From NCBI RefSeq assembly GCF_019900845.1, contig NZ_CP074570.1:992001-1056000 (forward strand): DNA of 64,000 bases. Direction: 5' to 3'. A program made the position numbers and the translations under genes. Position 1 is the first letter of the stretch; each line of letters opens with the position of its first letter. Shown piece after piece: positions 47,057-55,726 of this stretch. Source of the stretch: Paraneptunicella aestuarii (GTDB lineage Bacteria; Pseudomonadota; Gammaproteobacteria; Enterobacterales; Alteromonadaceae). The notes under the pieces were generated by a model. The model saw only the letters and a program-made list of their open reading frames with translations, had not been told where the DNA came from and searched no databases.

Positions 47057-48469
47057 GTGGTTAAAACCTTTCGTCCACCCAAAAAGCAACGTAAACCCAA
47101 TAGACAACATCAGGCTTCCCTGCCAGTGTTGGAATTGGATATTCAAAGTCTGGATCATGAAGGGCAAGGTGTCGTTCGTGAACATAAGCCCGTGGTTTTT
47201 GTTGATGGGGGCTTGCCGGGAGAACGCTGTCGCGTTGCCTTAACCGAGCAAAAGAAAAATTTCAGTAAGGGCAAGGTGGTGGAAGTGCTTTCTGCACATC
47301 CTGAGCGCCAGAAGCCATTTTGTCGTCATTTTGGTGAGTGTGGTGGCTGCCAGACCCAGTACATAGGGCATGCTGCTATGATGCAATTGAAGCAGCAAGC
47401 TGTGTCTGGCTTGTTGCAAAAGCTGGCAAATATCACCGATGATACGAGTGAACACTGGCAACCAGCTATTAGCGATAAGGGTACAGGTTACAGACGTAAA
47501 GCCAGATTAGCAGTGGATTTCCGTGATGATGCGCATCGCAAGGTAGGTTTTCGAGGTAAGGGTAGCAACAACGTTGTTGCCATTGATGAGTGCCCGGTTT
47601 TACAAGCAGGTCTGCAAGCCTTGCTTTCCCCCATACGTGAATTATGTGAACAGTTAGATGCTAAAAGTGCGATTGGTCATATTGATTTGCTTCAAGGTGA
47701 CCAACGAGTTAATGGTCTGGTGGAAGTAACTGATCCTCTGGTGGTTTTCCGGGTGACCCGAAACCTGTCTGATCAGGATAGACAGCGTTTAGTTAACTTT
47801 GCTCAACAGAATGCCTGTCAGCTGGTCTTGGAAGTGCGCCCCGGAGAGTACGAAAGCCTCGATGGACAGCGTATTGATGAAGGCGCTTATATCCACTATG
47901 CCTTACCAAATGATGTTCAGTTACAAGTGGGAAGCAATGATTTTATGCAGGTGAATGCCAGCGTAAACTGGAAAATGGTTGAAACTGCGTTATTGTGGTT
48001 AGAGCTTGAAGCTAGCGACAAAGTATTGGACTTATTTTGTGGTTTAGGTAATTTCAGTCTTCCTATTGCTCGTCATGTTGCTCATGTTACCGGCATGGAA
48101 GGTGTACCCGAAATGGTGCAACGAGCACAACAGAATGCACTACGAAATGGCATTCAAAATATTGATTTTATTTGTAAAGATTTGGAACAACCTGAAACTT
48201 TACATTATTGGCGCAAGCTTGATATCAATAAAGTGATATTAGACCCGTCTCGCCCCGGGGCTAAAGAGATGATGAGCCGGATTTTGGAACTTTCTCCGGA
48301 AAAAGTGCTCTATGTATCCTGTAACCCCGCCACTTTCGGCAGAGATATTGCAGAGTTGGTTGGTGTAGCCGGGCAAGGCAAGTATCGATTAGACAAAATC
48401 GCTTTACTGGATATGTTCCCCTATACGGCGCATACAGAACTGATTTCATTGTTTGTTCGCCAAGGTTAA
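47057..48469 (+). CDS. rlmD: RlmD, 23S rRNA (uracil1939-C5)-methyltransferase
   Basis: Methylates U1939 of 23S rRNA and carries a [4Fe-4S] cluster. 470 residues. TRAM domain at the N-terminus (DIQSLDHEGQGVVR), cluster ligands in CRHFGECGGCQ with the fourth Cys in IDECPVL, SAM site VLDLFCGLGNFSLPIA, DPSRPGA and the catalytic Cys in VSCNPATFGRD. The start GTG 47057 follows AAGGAG. The basic N-terminal stretch (KTFRPPKKQRKPNRQHQ) is typical. Confidence 0.95.
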   Translation: MVKTFRPPKKQRKPNRQHQASLPVLELDIQSLDHEGQGVVREHKPVVFVDGGLPGERCRVALTEQKKNFSKGKVVEVLSAHPERQKPFCRHFGECGGCQTQYIGHAAMMQLKQQAVSGLLQKLANITDDTSEHWQPAISDKGTGYRRKARLAVDFRDDAHRKVGFRGKGSNNVVAIDECPVLQAGLQALLSPIRELCEQLDAKSAIGHIDLLQGDQRVNGLVEVTDPLVVFRVTRNLSDQDRQRLVNFAQQNACQLVLEVRPGEYESLDGQRIDEGAYIHYALPNDVQLQVGSNDFMQVNASVNWKMVETALLWLELEASDKVLDLFCGLGNFSLPIARHVAHVTGMEGVPEMVQRAQQNALRNGIQNIDFICKDLEQPETLHYWRKLDINKVILDPSRPGAKEMMSRILELSPEKVLYVSCNPATFGRDIAELVGVAGQGKYRLDKIALLDMFPYTAHTELISLFVRQG

Positions 48470-48502
48470 GCGTTACAAAGGCCAAATAACGAAAGAATAA
48501 TT

Positions 48503-50659
48503 ATGGTTTCAATTCGCAAAGTACATCAGACGGATCGCCCATGTTTTGCAGAATGGTTAGAACAACTGAATCTGCCTGAAACCACCAAAGAAAAGCTTGC
48601 GACAATCTCTGAGCAGCCGGAAAGTTTGCTCATTGGGCAAGAAATGGTGGAAATATTACATGAATTGCAAATGGATGATGAAACCCTGCAAGCTGCGCTG
48701 GTTTTTCCCTTCTGCCAAATTCACGAACTCAATGAAGCTCAAATAGAAACTGAGTTTGGTGCCAATATTTGTCGCCTGGTAATGGGTGTCCGTGAAATGG
48801 ATGCCATCCGCAGTTTATATATCACCCAGCACGTTCGAGCCAATGAAGCTCAAATCGATAAAATTCGTCGTATGTTGTTGGCGATGGTAAAAGACGTGCG
48901 CGCCGTATTAATTAAATTGGCAGAACGGATTTGCCGATTAAGACAGTTAAAAGACGCGGATGAAGAATCCCGTGTAATGGCGGCGATGGAATGTTCCAGT
49001 ATCTATGCGCCATTGGCCAATCGCTTGGGCGTGGGTCAGTTAAAGTGGGAATTGGAAGATTTAGCCTTTCGTTACCTGCACCCTGAAACCTACAAGCAAA
49101 TTACTATCATGCTTAAGGAGAAGCGTTCTGATCGACAAGGCTTCATTGATGATTTTGTCGAGCATTTGCAAGATGAACTGGATAAAGGTGGTATTCAGGC
49201 CAAAGTTTACGGGCGTCCGAAACATTTTTTCAGCATCTGGAAAAAGATGCAGTCCAAGAATCTCGACTTTGAACAGTTATTCGATATTCGAGCAGTTCGG
49301 GTTATCGCTAAACGTGTTCAGGATTGTTATTCCACCCTTGGACTCGTGCATTCCATTTGGAGACATATTCCCAAAGAATTTGATGATTATATTGCGACCC
49401 CAAAGAGCAACGGCTATCAGTCCATTCACACAGTGGTATTGGGGCCGCAGGGTAAGACGGTTGAAATTCAGATAAGAACCGAGCAAATGCATGAAGACGC
49501 CGAATTAGGTGTTGCTGCGCATTGGAAGTACAAAGAAGGCAAGAGCGGAAGCGATGCCAAGTACGAAGAAAAAATCGCCTGGTTGCGCAAAATCCTGCAA
49601 TGGCAGGAAGAAATGGCTGCCGATGCTGAGCTGGTCGATGAATTACGTAGTCAGGTGTTTGAAGACCGGGTTTACGTGTATACACCTAAAGGTGATGTTT
49701 TAGATTTGCCGACAGGCAGCACGCCGCTGGATTTCGCCTATTACATTCACAGTAATGTAGGGCATCGCTGTACCGGAGCAAAAGTAGCCGGGCGCATTGT
49801 GCCGTTAACCTACAAATTGCAAACCGGTGATCAGATTGAGATCCTGACCAGCAAAAATATTAATCCAAGTCGTGACTGGATGAACCCGGCTACCGGATAT
49901 ATTCATTCTTCTCGTGCGCGCGCCAAGATCCAGGCCTGGTTTAAGAAGCAAGACAAAGACAAGAACCTTGCTGCTGGTAAGGAAATGCTGGAACACGAAT
50001 TAACGCGTTCCCGCCTGACTGGCGATGGATTAGAGAAGTGTATTGAACGCTTTAATGTGACTTCTCTGGACGATTTGTACGTCGCTATTGGTGCCGGTGA
50101 TATTCGTATTATGCAGGTCATCAACTTCCTGCAGCACTTGCATAAGCCCGAGCCTGAAATTGATCCTCGCGCTACACGACATAAACCTAAAACCACCGGT
50201 TCCGGTAAAGATCATATTATCGTGGAAGGTGTGGGTCGTTTGATGAGCCAGATTGCCGGTTGCTGTCAGCCATTGCCGGGAGATCCTATCGAAGGTTACA
50301 TCACTATTGGTCGAGGGGTGAGTGTTCACAAGCGTGACTGTGAACAATTGAAATCACTGTTGCAGCAACACCCTGAGCGAGCTATTGATGTTAACTGGGC
50401 GCATGATTTACATGAGAAATTCCAGGCCGTGTTGGATGTTTCCTGTGTTGATCGTAACGGTATATTAAGAGACATCACCACTATTCTGGCCAATGAAAGA
50501 ACCAGTTTGTTGGCAGTGGAAACCTACCCTCAGAAAGATGCGCAAAGTGCGCGTATTCGCTTGAGTGTTGAAGTGGCTAACGTCAATGCGCTGAGCAAAA
50601 CCATGCAGAAAATACGTAACGTAAATAGCGTTATTGATGTGCATCGGGTTGGTAAATAG
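48503..50659 (+). CDS. relA: RelA, ribosome-associated (p)ppGpp synthetase
   Basis: Makes (p)ppGpp on stalled ribosomes. 718 residues. An inactive HD-like hydrolase region lies in about residues 20-200, without the HD pair of SpoT, then the synthetase domain with IRAVRVIAKRVQDCYSTLG and the ExDD motif in KEFDDYIATPKSNGYQS, typical of monofunctional RelA. The TGS domain begins at about residue 392 (RVYVYTPKGDVLDLP), a Cys-containing zinc-finger-like region follows (IAGCCQPLPGDPI) and the ACT domain closes the protein. A mobile island begins 32 bases after the stop. Confidence 0.96.
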   Translation: MVSIRKVHQTDRPCFAEWLEQLNLPETTKEKLATISEQPESLLIGQEMVEILHELQMDDETLQAALVFPFCQIHELNEAQIETEFGANICRLVMGVREMDAIRSLYITQHVRANEAQIDKIRRMLLAMVKDVRAVLIKLAERICRLRQLKDADEESRVMAAMECSSIYAPLANRLGVGQLKWELEDLAFRYLHPETYKQITIMLKEKRSDRQGFIDDFVEHLQDELDKGGIQAKVYGRPKHFFSIWKKMQSKNLDFEQLFDIRAVRVIAKRVQDCYSTLGLVHSIWRHIPKEFDDYIATPKSNGYQSIHTVVLGPQGKTVEIQIRTEQMHEDAELGVAAHWKYKEGKSGSDAKYEEKIAWLRKILQWQEEMAADAELVDELRSQVFEDRVYVYTPKGDVLDLPTGSTPLDFAYYIHSNVGHRCTGAKVAGRIVPLTYKLQTGDQIEILTSKNINPSRDWMNPATGYIHSSRARAKIQAWFKKQDKDKNLAAGKEMLEHELTRSRLTGDGLEKCIERFNVTSLDDLYVAIGAGDIRIMQVINFLQHLHKPEPEIDPRATRHKPKTTGSGKDHIIVEGVGRLMSQIAGCCQPLPGDPIEGYITIGRGVSVHKRDCEQLKSLLQQHPERAIDVNWAHDLHEKFQAVLDVSCVDRNGILRDITTILANERTSLLAVETYPQKDAQSARIRLSVEVANVNALSKTMQKIRNVNSVIDVHRVGK

Positions 50660-51063
50660 AGCGAACGTTTACAATGGGAAAATCAGCAGGAGGAGTGACA
50701 TTTGAACTTCTGAAATGGATCCCGTTTCTCATAAAAAATATAATAAAAACAATTAGAAAGCAACATTTGATCCATTAGGTCGAGTACATAGGTTACTAAT
50801 GCTTTGTACTCGACTTATTTGGAAAATAATGAACTAAATTATCGTCTGTACTTGTACCTAATAGATACAAAAAAGTTATCTGTTAAATGCTCTGTTTTTT
50901 AATATGTTTGTCTCTGACTTCGTTAGACGAATCTATATTTTTGCGATTTGCCAGTGGGGTTGTCTCGATTGGTCATTTCAGTTAAACCGCTGTCCTTCTT
51001 ATGTGCGCCTTTCACGCTGGCGCTGCACACAAATCTGGCTTTGGCATTGTTCCCCTGTTGCCA
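50660..51063. other. Left end of the island, no gene seen
   Basis: 404 bases. Holds attL and, at 50779-50787 and 50806-50814, an inverted pair GTCGAGTAC / GTACTCGAC; the same nonamer GTACTCGAC recurs at 57481-57489 near the other end (see findings). The remainder is AT-rich, with only short chance frames. Confidence 0.6.
50691..50711. mobile_element. Putative left attachment repeat (attL) of the island
   Basis: AGGAGTGACATTTG (50691-50704), 32 bases past the relA stop, is repeated exactly at 57569-57582. Extending seven bases more gives 19 of 21 identities. The two copies bracket all the accessory genes, including the integrase. Confidence 0.75.
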
Positions 51064-51459
51064 CTAAACCTTTTTCCTGTTTTTCTTACGGGGCGTTCTT
51101 GCTGGTGGGTTTTTATAAGGTCTTTCAACCCCGACAACATCGGCGCGTCTGTTTACGTGCTCTTTGTATTCGTTAATGACAGGCTCCGCGTTTTTGCCTA
51201 CCTCGGCCTTACGTTTATGGTTTCTAAGGTGCAAGAAAGCCCAATGTAGCGTAAAACAAAGCGAGATAACCATTATCCATAGCTCATATATAACGTTCGA
51301 TATGAGCATTAACACTAAGACCATAACCAGATAAACATTGAGTAATCTAGATTCCTTTCTGACTTCTCGCATCTTTTCAATGTGGGGGTAAAACTTCTGT
51401 TTGTCCTGCCATAAGCGAAGCTGGTTTATTTCAAATTGACTCAGAGGTTTCTTGGACAT
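51064..51459 (-). CDS. Small membrane protein with basic C-terminus, island gene
   Basis: 131 residues. An N-terminal soluble stretch (about 1-40) precedes two hydrophobic segments (about 41-62 and 65-82), then a cytosolic tail that ends in a strongly basic cluster (RTPRKKNRKKV). No family recognised. No good Shine-Dalgarno at ATG 51459. It reads away from the other cargo toward the left end. The basic end could contact nucleic acid or membrane phospholipid. Confidence 0.55.
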   Translation of the reverse strand: MSKKPLSQFEINQLRLWQDKQKFYPHIEKMREVRKESRLLNVYLVMVLVLMLISNVIYELWIMVISLCFTLHWAFLHLRNHKRKAEVGKNAEPVINEYKEHVNRRADVVGVERPYKNPPARTPRKKNRKKV

Positions 51460-52077
51460 AATACAAAGCCGGGTCTGTGTGAATTAACAATGGTTCAACC
51501 AAAAGCGAAAGGCTAAGGCAAGTTAAGTAGTTGAGTAAGGAAACGCGCAGGATTTTAACCGAATAACGACGAGAATGAAATTTTGTGTCTGTGTTCAAGC
51601 TAAAAAAGCCCTGGGACATTTCCCAAGGCTGGCTTACTGTTTCGGCTGGTGGCATTTTGTGAGCTCTAGGGCAAATCTAGAGGGCGTTACTGTCTTCTAT
51701 ATACATTCCGATGAACCCAAGGTTATATAGATTAATATTATTACCTTGTGCTGATTTCTTATGGCTTTAATACTGGTCGCAAGATGCAACCATAAAGACT
51801 TGGCTTTGAGCTTTTCATTTGAATGGCAGGCAGCTAGAAAACCCGCTAAAACCCCTTGCAAATAAAGACTTCTAGGATGTTTCAGCATGTTAATGAATCA
51901 CCCAAAAGACCCACCAGTTAGATCAATAGACCGCATAAATATTAATCCTTAACCTAAAGCTTTCATGCAAACAAAATGACAGATATTAAATTTAACCATA
52001 AGTTGCAGGCGTGTTTCGTTCGGAGTAGTATAATTACCGTTTTAAAAAGCTTTATTTATTATCTAAAGGCTAAGTTT
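51460..52077. other. Island region without a convincing gene
   Basis: 618 bases. Contains the minus-strand terminator at 51602-51630, two weak minus-strand frames (51431-51655, 51697-51888), and, ahead of the next gene, a TATAAT element at 52029-52034 that could be its -10 box. A -35 at the usual distance is not clear. Confidence 0.5.
51602..51630 (-). terminator. Minus-strand rho-independent terminator
   Basis: Read on the minus strand, AGCCTTGGGA pairs with TCCCAGGGCT (10 bp, one G-U) and is followed by TTTTTT, at plus-strand positions 51602-51607. It would end a minus-strand transcript coming from 51.7-51.96 kb, where only a 63-codon frame (51697-51888) of doubtful value exists, or protect the gene at 51064 from upstream reading. 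Confidence 0.6.
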
Positions 52078-52359
52078 ATGAAAAAGATCAAGTTATGTTG
52101 TGTTGTTGTACTTGGATTGCTTGCTGTAACGCCTGTTCATGCTTCGGATAATTGGCTATCAAGTCTCTTTCCTTGGTTGAATGTTTCCGGCGTAGGTTTT
52201 GGCGGTGGTCATCCAGAAGTTAAGGATAAAGAAAGTATTTACACAGCAAATGGTGTTGGATTTGGGGGCGGAGATCCTGTTAGTGCAAGCGGTACTGTAT
52301 ACGTTCCAAACGGCGCTGGTAATAGTGGTGGTAATCCATCAATCCCAGACCCGAATTAA
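52078..52359 (+). CDS. Secreted glycine-rich repeat protein (island cargo, novel)
   Basis: 93 residues from ATG 52078, preceded by AAAGG at 52065-52069. A clear Sec signal peptide spans residues 1-22 (basic MKKIK, hydrophobic core, cleavage after VHA). The mature part of about 71 residues contains an amphipathic Trp/Leu/Phe stretch (DNWLSSLFPWLNV) and three approximate repeats of about 20 residues, each opening with G-V/A-G-F/N-G/S-G-G-H/D/N-P (at about residues 38-46, 59-67, 79-87). No cysteine in the mature part. No family recognised. It is 20 bases before a membrane-protein gene on the same strand. A secreted peptide effector, adhesin-like repeat or signal is possible; not determinable. 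Confidence 0.75.
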   Translation: MKKIKLCCVVVLGLLAVTPVHASDNWLSSLFPWLNVSGVGFGGGHPEVKDKESIYTANGVGFGGGDPVSASGTVYVPNGAGNSGGNPSIPDPN

Positions 52360-52379
52360 TTAAGAGGAACTTGCTAAAT

Positions 52380-53135
52380 ATGAGTACCAACCTTGCTTTC
52401 GTCTTGTCCTTGATATGGGTAATACTCTTGCTGGGCGCGACAGTATTGAATTACTTAAAAGGAAGAAGCCCGTTATTTTACAGTAGTGTGTTTTTACTTG
52501 CGATCTACGCTACTACACATTTAATCAATATTAACTGGTTAGCAACATTACCAGCTATTGAAGCAGTAAAAGTACATTATTTGTTTTATAGCGCTGTACA
52601 GGCTGTTATCGGCATTGGTTTATTTTGGTTAAACCGTAAAAACATGACATTGACGATGGGTCTAGCGATATTTCTGTTAGGTTTAGAAACCATTCTTAAC
52701 TTTGCTGTTCATGTAGACAGAAATGTAATGGCATTGAACTTTAATGCTGTTCCTAATTTGGCAAGTAGCAGTCAATGGTTTTTGTGGCACATAAAAGATG
52801 TTATAGCAACGTTGAACAACCCTGTACTTATCGTTGCTGTAGTCTTGCATAAGGTCTATAAATTTGAACCAGCAGACACGAATGAAGCGATTGATATTGG
52901 CGAAGATGTAGAACGCTTTGTTAAGGGTTGGAAGGACTCAACGCTGAAAGTAGAGCTTTTGAATATGCTGAATAAAGGCATTGCCGAATTGTTAGAACAT
53001 AATTTGAAAAGAGAAAAAACAAGGAACCTGATAGGTTTAACGCTTATAGAAAAGGCAATCGCTATTAGCTACTACGAGCCGGACAGAAGCAATTGCGGAA
53101 GGTTTGCCCGTTTCATGTATTGGTTAAGAAGCTAA
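52380..53135 (+). CDS. Five-segment membrane protein with cytosolic helical tail (partner of the secreted repeat protein)
   Basis: 251 residues from ATG 52380, with AGAGGA at 52363-52368. Five hydrophobic segments by eye (about 6-27, 32-54, 65-85, 90-112, 142-162), followed by about 85 charged, helical residues (DIGEDVERFVKGWKDS...) likely in the cytosol. No catalytic motif seen and family not recognised. Tight spacing to the upstream secreted gene suggests co-transcription and a joint role, for example export, sensing or immunity. The stop overlaps the convergent gene by 4 bases. Confidence 0.75.
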   Translation: MSTNLAFVLSLIWVILLLGATVLNYLKGRSPLFYSSVFLLAIYATTHLININWLATLPAIEAVKVHYLFYSAVQAVIGIGLFWLNRKNMTLTMGLAIFLLGLETILNFAVHVDRNVMALNFNAVPNLASSSQWFLWHIKDVIATLNNPVLIVAVVLHKVYKFEPADTNEAIDIGEDVERFVKGWKDSTLKVELLNMLNKGIAELLEHNLKREKTRNLIGLTLIEKAIAISYYEPDRSNCGRFARFMYWLRS

Positions 53136-53407
53136 TTTCTGAATAACTCATCGTTATCTACATTCACATCGAAAAGTCGGCGTAGGGAAACCTCGCCGAT
53201 TTTTGTTTTCTGAGACAGTAGATCCATAAATTCAACATTGACTATTCCTCTTTTAAGGAACATTTCAAATCTTCTTATTTCCCCTTCGTGGGTCTCATTG
53301 CCATATAGGTGACGGTAAAAGTCAGCAACCCCGTTATAGTCTGTCTGGATCAGGTATCTCATACGTCGTTTTATTTTCTCAGAACTATCGAGTGTAAACT
53401 CAACCAT
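53132..53407 (-). CDS. Small charged protein, possible DNA-binding regulator (island)
   Basis: 91 residues from ATG 53407 (MVEFTLDSSEKIKRRMRYLI), with an AGAGAG Shine-Dalgarno. A frame continues to 53482 but lies upstream of the natural start. Charged and helical; the last half (FEMFLKRGIVNVEFMDLLSQ then KIGEVSLRRLFDV) suggests a helix-turn-helix, as in small phage-type regulators, but I do not recognise a family. Convergent with the membrane protein gene and divergent from the frame at 53440. Confidence 0.6.
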   Translation of the reverse strand: MVEFTLDSSEKIKRRMRYLIQTDYNGVADFYRHLYGNETHEGEIRRFEMFLKRGIVNVEFMDLLSQKTKIGEVSLRRLFDVNVDNDELFRN

Positions 53408-53439
53408 GATTTTCTCTCTATCGGTAACAAAACAAGCCG

Positions 53440-53808
53440 ATGATAACACACCTAGACAACAAAGCTTTAAGGCCAACAACAAAAACTGTGTTGCTGAATT
53501 TGTCCCTCGTTGGCTACCTTAGAAGCTATGGTTTCCCTTGGCCTTACCTTGAAGCTTTAACCCGGACAACAACAAGTAGTGGTGATGGTCTAAAAATCCC
53601 TCCCAGAAATGAAACGACGAGGTGCGAATTACCCTTGGTTGAGCGTCTGGAAAGTACCTTAGCCACCATTAAACACCCTCTAAGGCTTTCTCAGAGGCAT
53701 ACTAATGGAGATTTTGACCTAAAGTTACGTCATTACATTACCAGAATGTCAAATCCTCTTAGAAAGGCTTACAGAAGCTTTCTTTATGTTGCCAACATTG
53801 AAAGCTAA
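53440..53808 (+). CDS. Weakly supported small reading frame (island)
   Basis: 122 codons on the plus strand, starting 33 bases from the divergent gene at 53407. The predicted protein is basic (ending RMSNPLRKAYRSFLYVANIES), with no signal peptide or membrane segment. No clear Shine-Dalgarno before ATG 53440 and no family recognised. It could be a real island gene or a chance frame. Confidence 0.35.
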   Translation: MITHLDNKALRPTTKTVLLNLSLVGYLRSYGFPWPYLEALTRTTTSSGDGLKIPPRNETTRCELPLVERLESTLATIKHPLRLSQRHTNGDFDLKLRHYITRMSNPLRKAYRSFLYVANIES

Positions 53809-53822
53809 ACAGCATAGACAAA

Positions 53823-53897
53823 TACCGGACGTAAGCCATAGAGGTTAACTAGGGGCTGGTTCTTCTTGGTTGGCCTCTATGGTGGGTCGTCCGGGTA
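53823..53897. repeat. Large imperfect inverted repeat
   Basis: TACCGGACG (53823-53831) pairs with CGTCCGGGTA (53888-53897, one extra G) and, after a short internal loop, CCATAGAGG (53836-53844) pairs with CCTCTATGG (53874-53882). It would form a cruciform or stem-loop RNA with a loop of about 29 bases. Part of the island control region. Confidence 0.7.
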
Positions 53898-54392
53898 TCT
53901 CTGGGTTGTTATTTTATTCTGCTACCACAACGAATAAATAACCCTCTAGGGTGGGCTTAGAGGGGGCTATAGAATAACGCCGGGGCTAATGCTTGTTTTA
54001 TCCGGGGGTTATGAAAATTGGCTGCTGCTGGTGGCTTTCCAAGTCTGGAACGTTGGTAATGCTTGAAGACATCATAAAGCCAACCTCATAGATAACTTTT
54101 GCGTGCCTTTGGTCTTGATATTCTTGATGTTCTTGGTGCTTATGTAGTCTCGGCTCTCGTTGGCTCATAGAACCCCCGTGGATGTCTCTCAAATACTTCG
54201 AGGCGGCTTTATGTCTCCTTCAAGCTTCAAGGGTTCTCAATCAAGAGAAATGATATTCGACTAAGAAGACAACGGCCTATCGGTTTCTCGGTTGGCCTTA
54301 AGGTTGTCTTGAAGGTGACACAAAGGATCTTAAGGTTAGTCTAAAGATAATGTTTCTTCTGATAGGATCTTAATAAGCTAAGTCTTACCTAT

Positions 54393-54452
54393 AGGTTATC
54401 CTAAAGGTGATCTCATAGTTGATCTTAAAGGTGATCTTATAGGTGTATCTTT
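54393..54452. repeat. Five tandem 12-bp repeats, iteron-like, with degenerate upstream copies
   Basis: Successive 12-mers starting at 54393, 54405, 54417, 54429 and 54441 fit the consensus AGGTGATCTTAT (variants AGGTTATCCTAA, AGGTGATCTCAT, AGTTGATCTTAA, AGGTGTATCTTT). Diverged copies appear at 54301-54312, 54313-54324 and 54333-54344. A T-rich tract follows immediately. Typical look of binding-site arrays (replication initiator, partition or multi-site regulator). Confidence 0.8.
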
Positions 54453-54670
54453 TGTTTTTTTGTTTTTCCTTTTATTTCTCCTGAATGAGGGGGAAGTAAC
54501 AAGTCATTGATTTTACTTAAGATTTCCATTGTTATTTTCTGTCTGATTCTGGGGCTGTCTTTAGGGATATTTAGACACAAGAATAAGACAGCAAACGTTA
54601 GGTTTAACCGGGTCTTTAACCAAAGTCATACCTCTAGGTAATTCAGGGGTTCCACCAGCAAGAGACAATC

Positions 54671-55537
54671 TTAAAAGTCTGCGTCTTCGTCATCCTCGTA
54701 ATACTTGGGTTCTTCAATGCGATGAACGGTTATGTTCAGGTCTCTATTGTTTTTGTGAGCGACTTTCTTCAAGGCTTTCAGGAAAACGATATAGTCTTCA
54801 TCTACGATAGCCTCTAGGGTTTTGGTCAATGCCGCAACTCTAGCCGTCTGAGTCGGTTCTCGGGTATTTGCTTTACGTTCCAGAATAAAACGATAGGTAG
54901 GGAACCTATGATCGTCTAACTTGAATAAACGAGCACCATCACTGCTATAGCAATTACGAGGAAGTCGATTTATCCAAGCGCCTATCTTTTCGTCTATCTC
55001 GTCGGGGTTATCGCTGGGGTTAATCTCGGCTTCTTTCTTTAGCTGTCTGGCGGCTTGGGTTATCTTCTGAGCTAATCTTTCCTTGATACCTTCCCTTTGT
55101 AACGCTTTCGCTTTTATGTCCTCGTGGCTGTATACACAACTCCTCAAGGCGGCTTGGGATCGCTCGGTGTCGTTGAGTCCTTCCCCGTGGGTTGTGTTGA
55201 CGTAATACCCTTTTGCTAAGGCTTCATGATAACTAAAGGGCATTATCTCTATGGCGACTTGAGGATCATCATTAGGGAAAGCTTCTTGGTAAGCCTTTAG
55301 GCGGTGATGTCCATCAAAGACGAGGTATTCACCACCATGACGAATAACCTTGATAGGCTCAATCTTTTGTCCTGCCTCTAGGCTGGTGGCTATACGATCA
55401 ACCATAGCTTCAAGTCTTAACCCTTTGACCTCTTTTTGTCCTCGTTGAAGCATGGCATCTGTACGAACTTGAAGACGAAAGTCCGTGGTGATCTCAGAAA
55501 GTGGAAGGTGAGTCTTAATACTCTGAGGTTTTTTCAT
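54671..55537 (-). CDS. ParB/Spo0J-type N-terminal-domain protein (island)
   Basis: 288 residues. The ParB-like nuclease/CTPase core is visible at about 42-115: LEAGQKIEPIKVIRHGGEYLV then D75-GHHRLKAY (the DGHHR box), as in ParB and sulfiredoxin-like proteins. The rest is helical and charged, ending in an acidic tail (YYEDDEDADF). There is no adjacent ParA-like ATPase. AAGGAT precedes ATG 55537. The nearby 12-bp array is a candidate binding site. It might serve partition, regulation, or nucleotide-linked DNA modification; not resolvable. Confidence 0.75.
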   Translation of the reverse strand: MKKPQSIKTHLPLSEITTDFRLQVRTDAMLQRGQKEVKGLRLEAMVDRIATSLEAGQKIEPIKVIRHGGEYLVFDGHHRLKAYQEAFPNDDPQVAIEIMPFSYHEALAKGYYVNTTHGEGLNDTERSQAALRSCVYSHEDIKAKALQREGIKERLAQKITQAARQLKKEAEINPSDNPDEIDEKIGAWINRLPRNCYSSDGARLFKLDDHRFPTYRFILERKANTREPTQTARVAALTKTLEAIVDEDYIVFLKALKKVAHKNNRDLNITVHRIEEPKYYEDDEDADF

Positions 55538-55726
55538 TATCCTTATGTCCTATTCTCCGGGGTGTCTTCAAGCGTAACTGTACGTCTTTCCTTTTAGACA
55601 CCAATTAAAAAACGCTGTGAGGCTTTATATTAAAGGCAAAGTTAAAAAACGTGAAGCCGTACAGAAAAATCCAAAATCAAGACTTTTTTACTTTTCATTG
55701 CTCTTTTCTTTAGCCCTCAAAGCCTC

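Larger units (their letters stand above)
53809..54670. other. Gene-poor control region of the island
   Basis: About 860 bases between cargo and the ParB-domain gene, without a convincing gene (a 57-codon minus frame, 53998-54168, is weak). It contains an inverted repeat at 53823-53897, a further short stem (CCCTCTA 53942-53948 with TAGAGGG 53958-53964), 12-bp repeats at 54301-54452, and a T-rich tract at about 54450-54480. This combination resembles an origin or partition/regulatory region. Confidence 0.6.

Noticed and set aside
50660..50760. tRNA gene as island target
   Set aside because: No cloverleaf or CCA-ending structure next to either attachment repeat; the insertion is in the relA-mazG spacer.
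51431..51888. Two minus-strand frames of 74 and 63 codons
   Set aside because: One crosses the terminator at 51602-51630, the other lacks a clear ribosome-binding site; composition looks non-coding.
54301..54452. 12-bp array considered as CRISPR or coding repeat
   Set aside because: No spacers; each unit contains stop codons on the plus strand and no frame runs through it.
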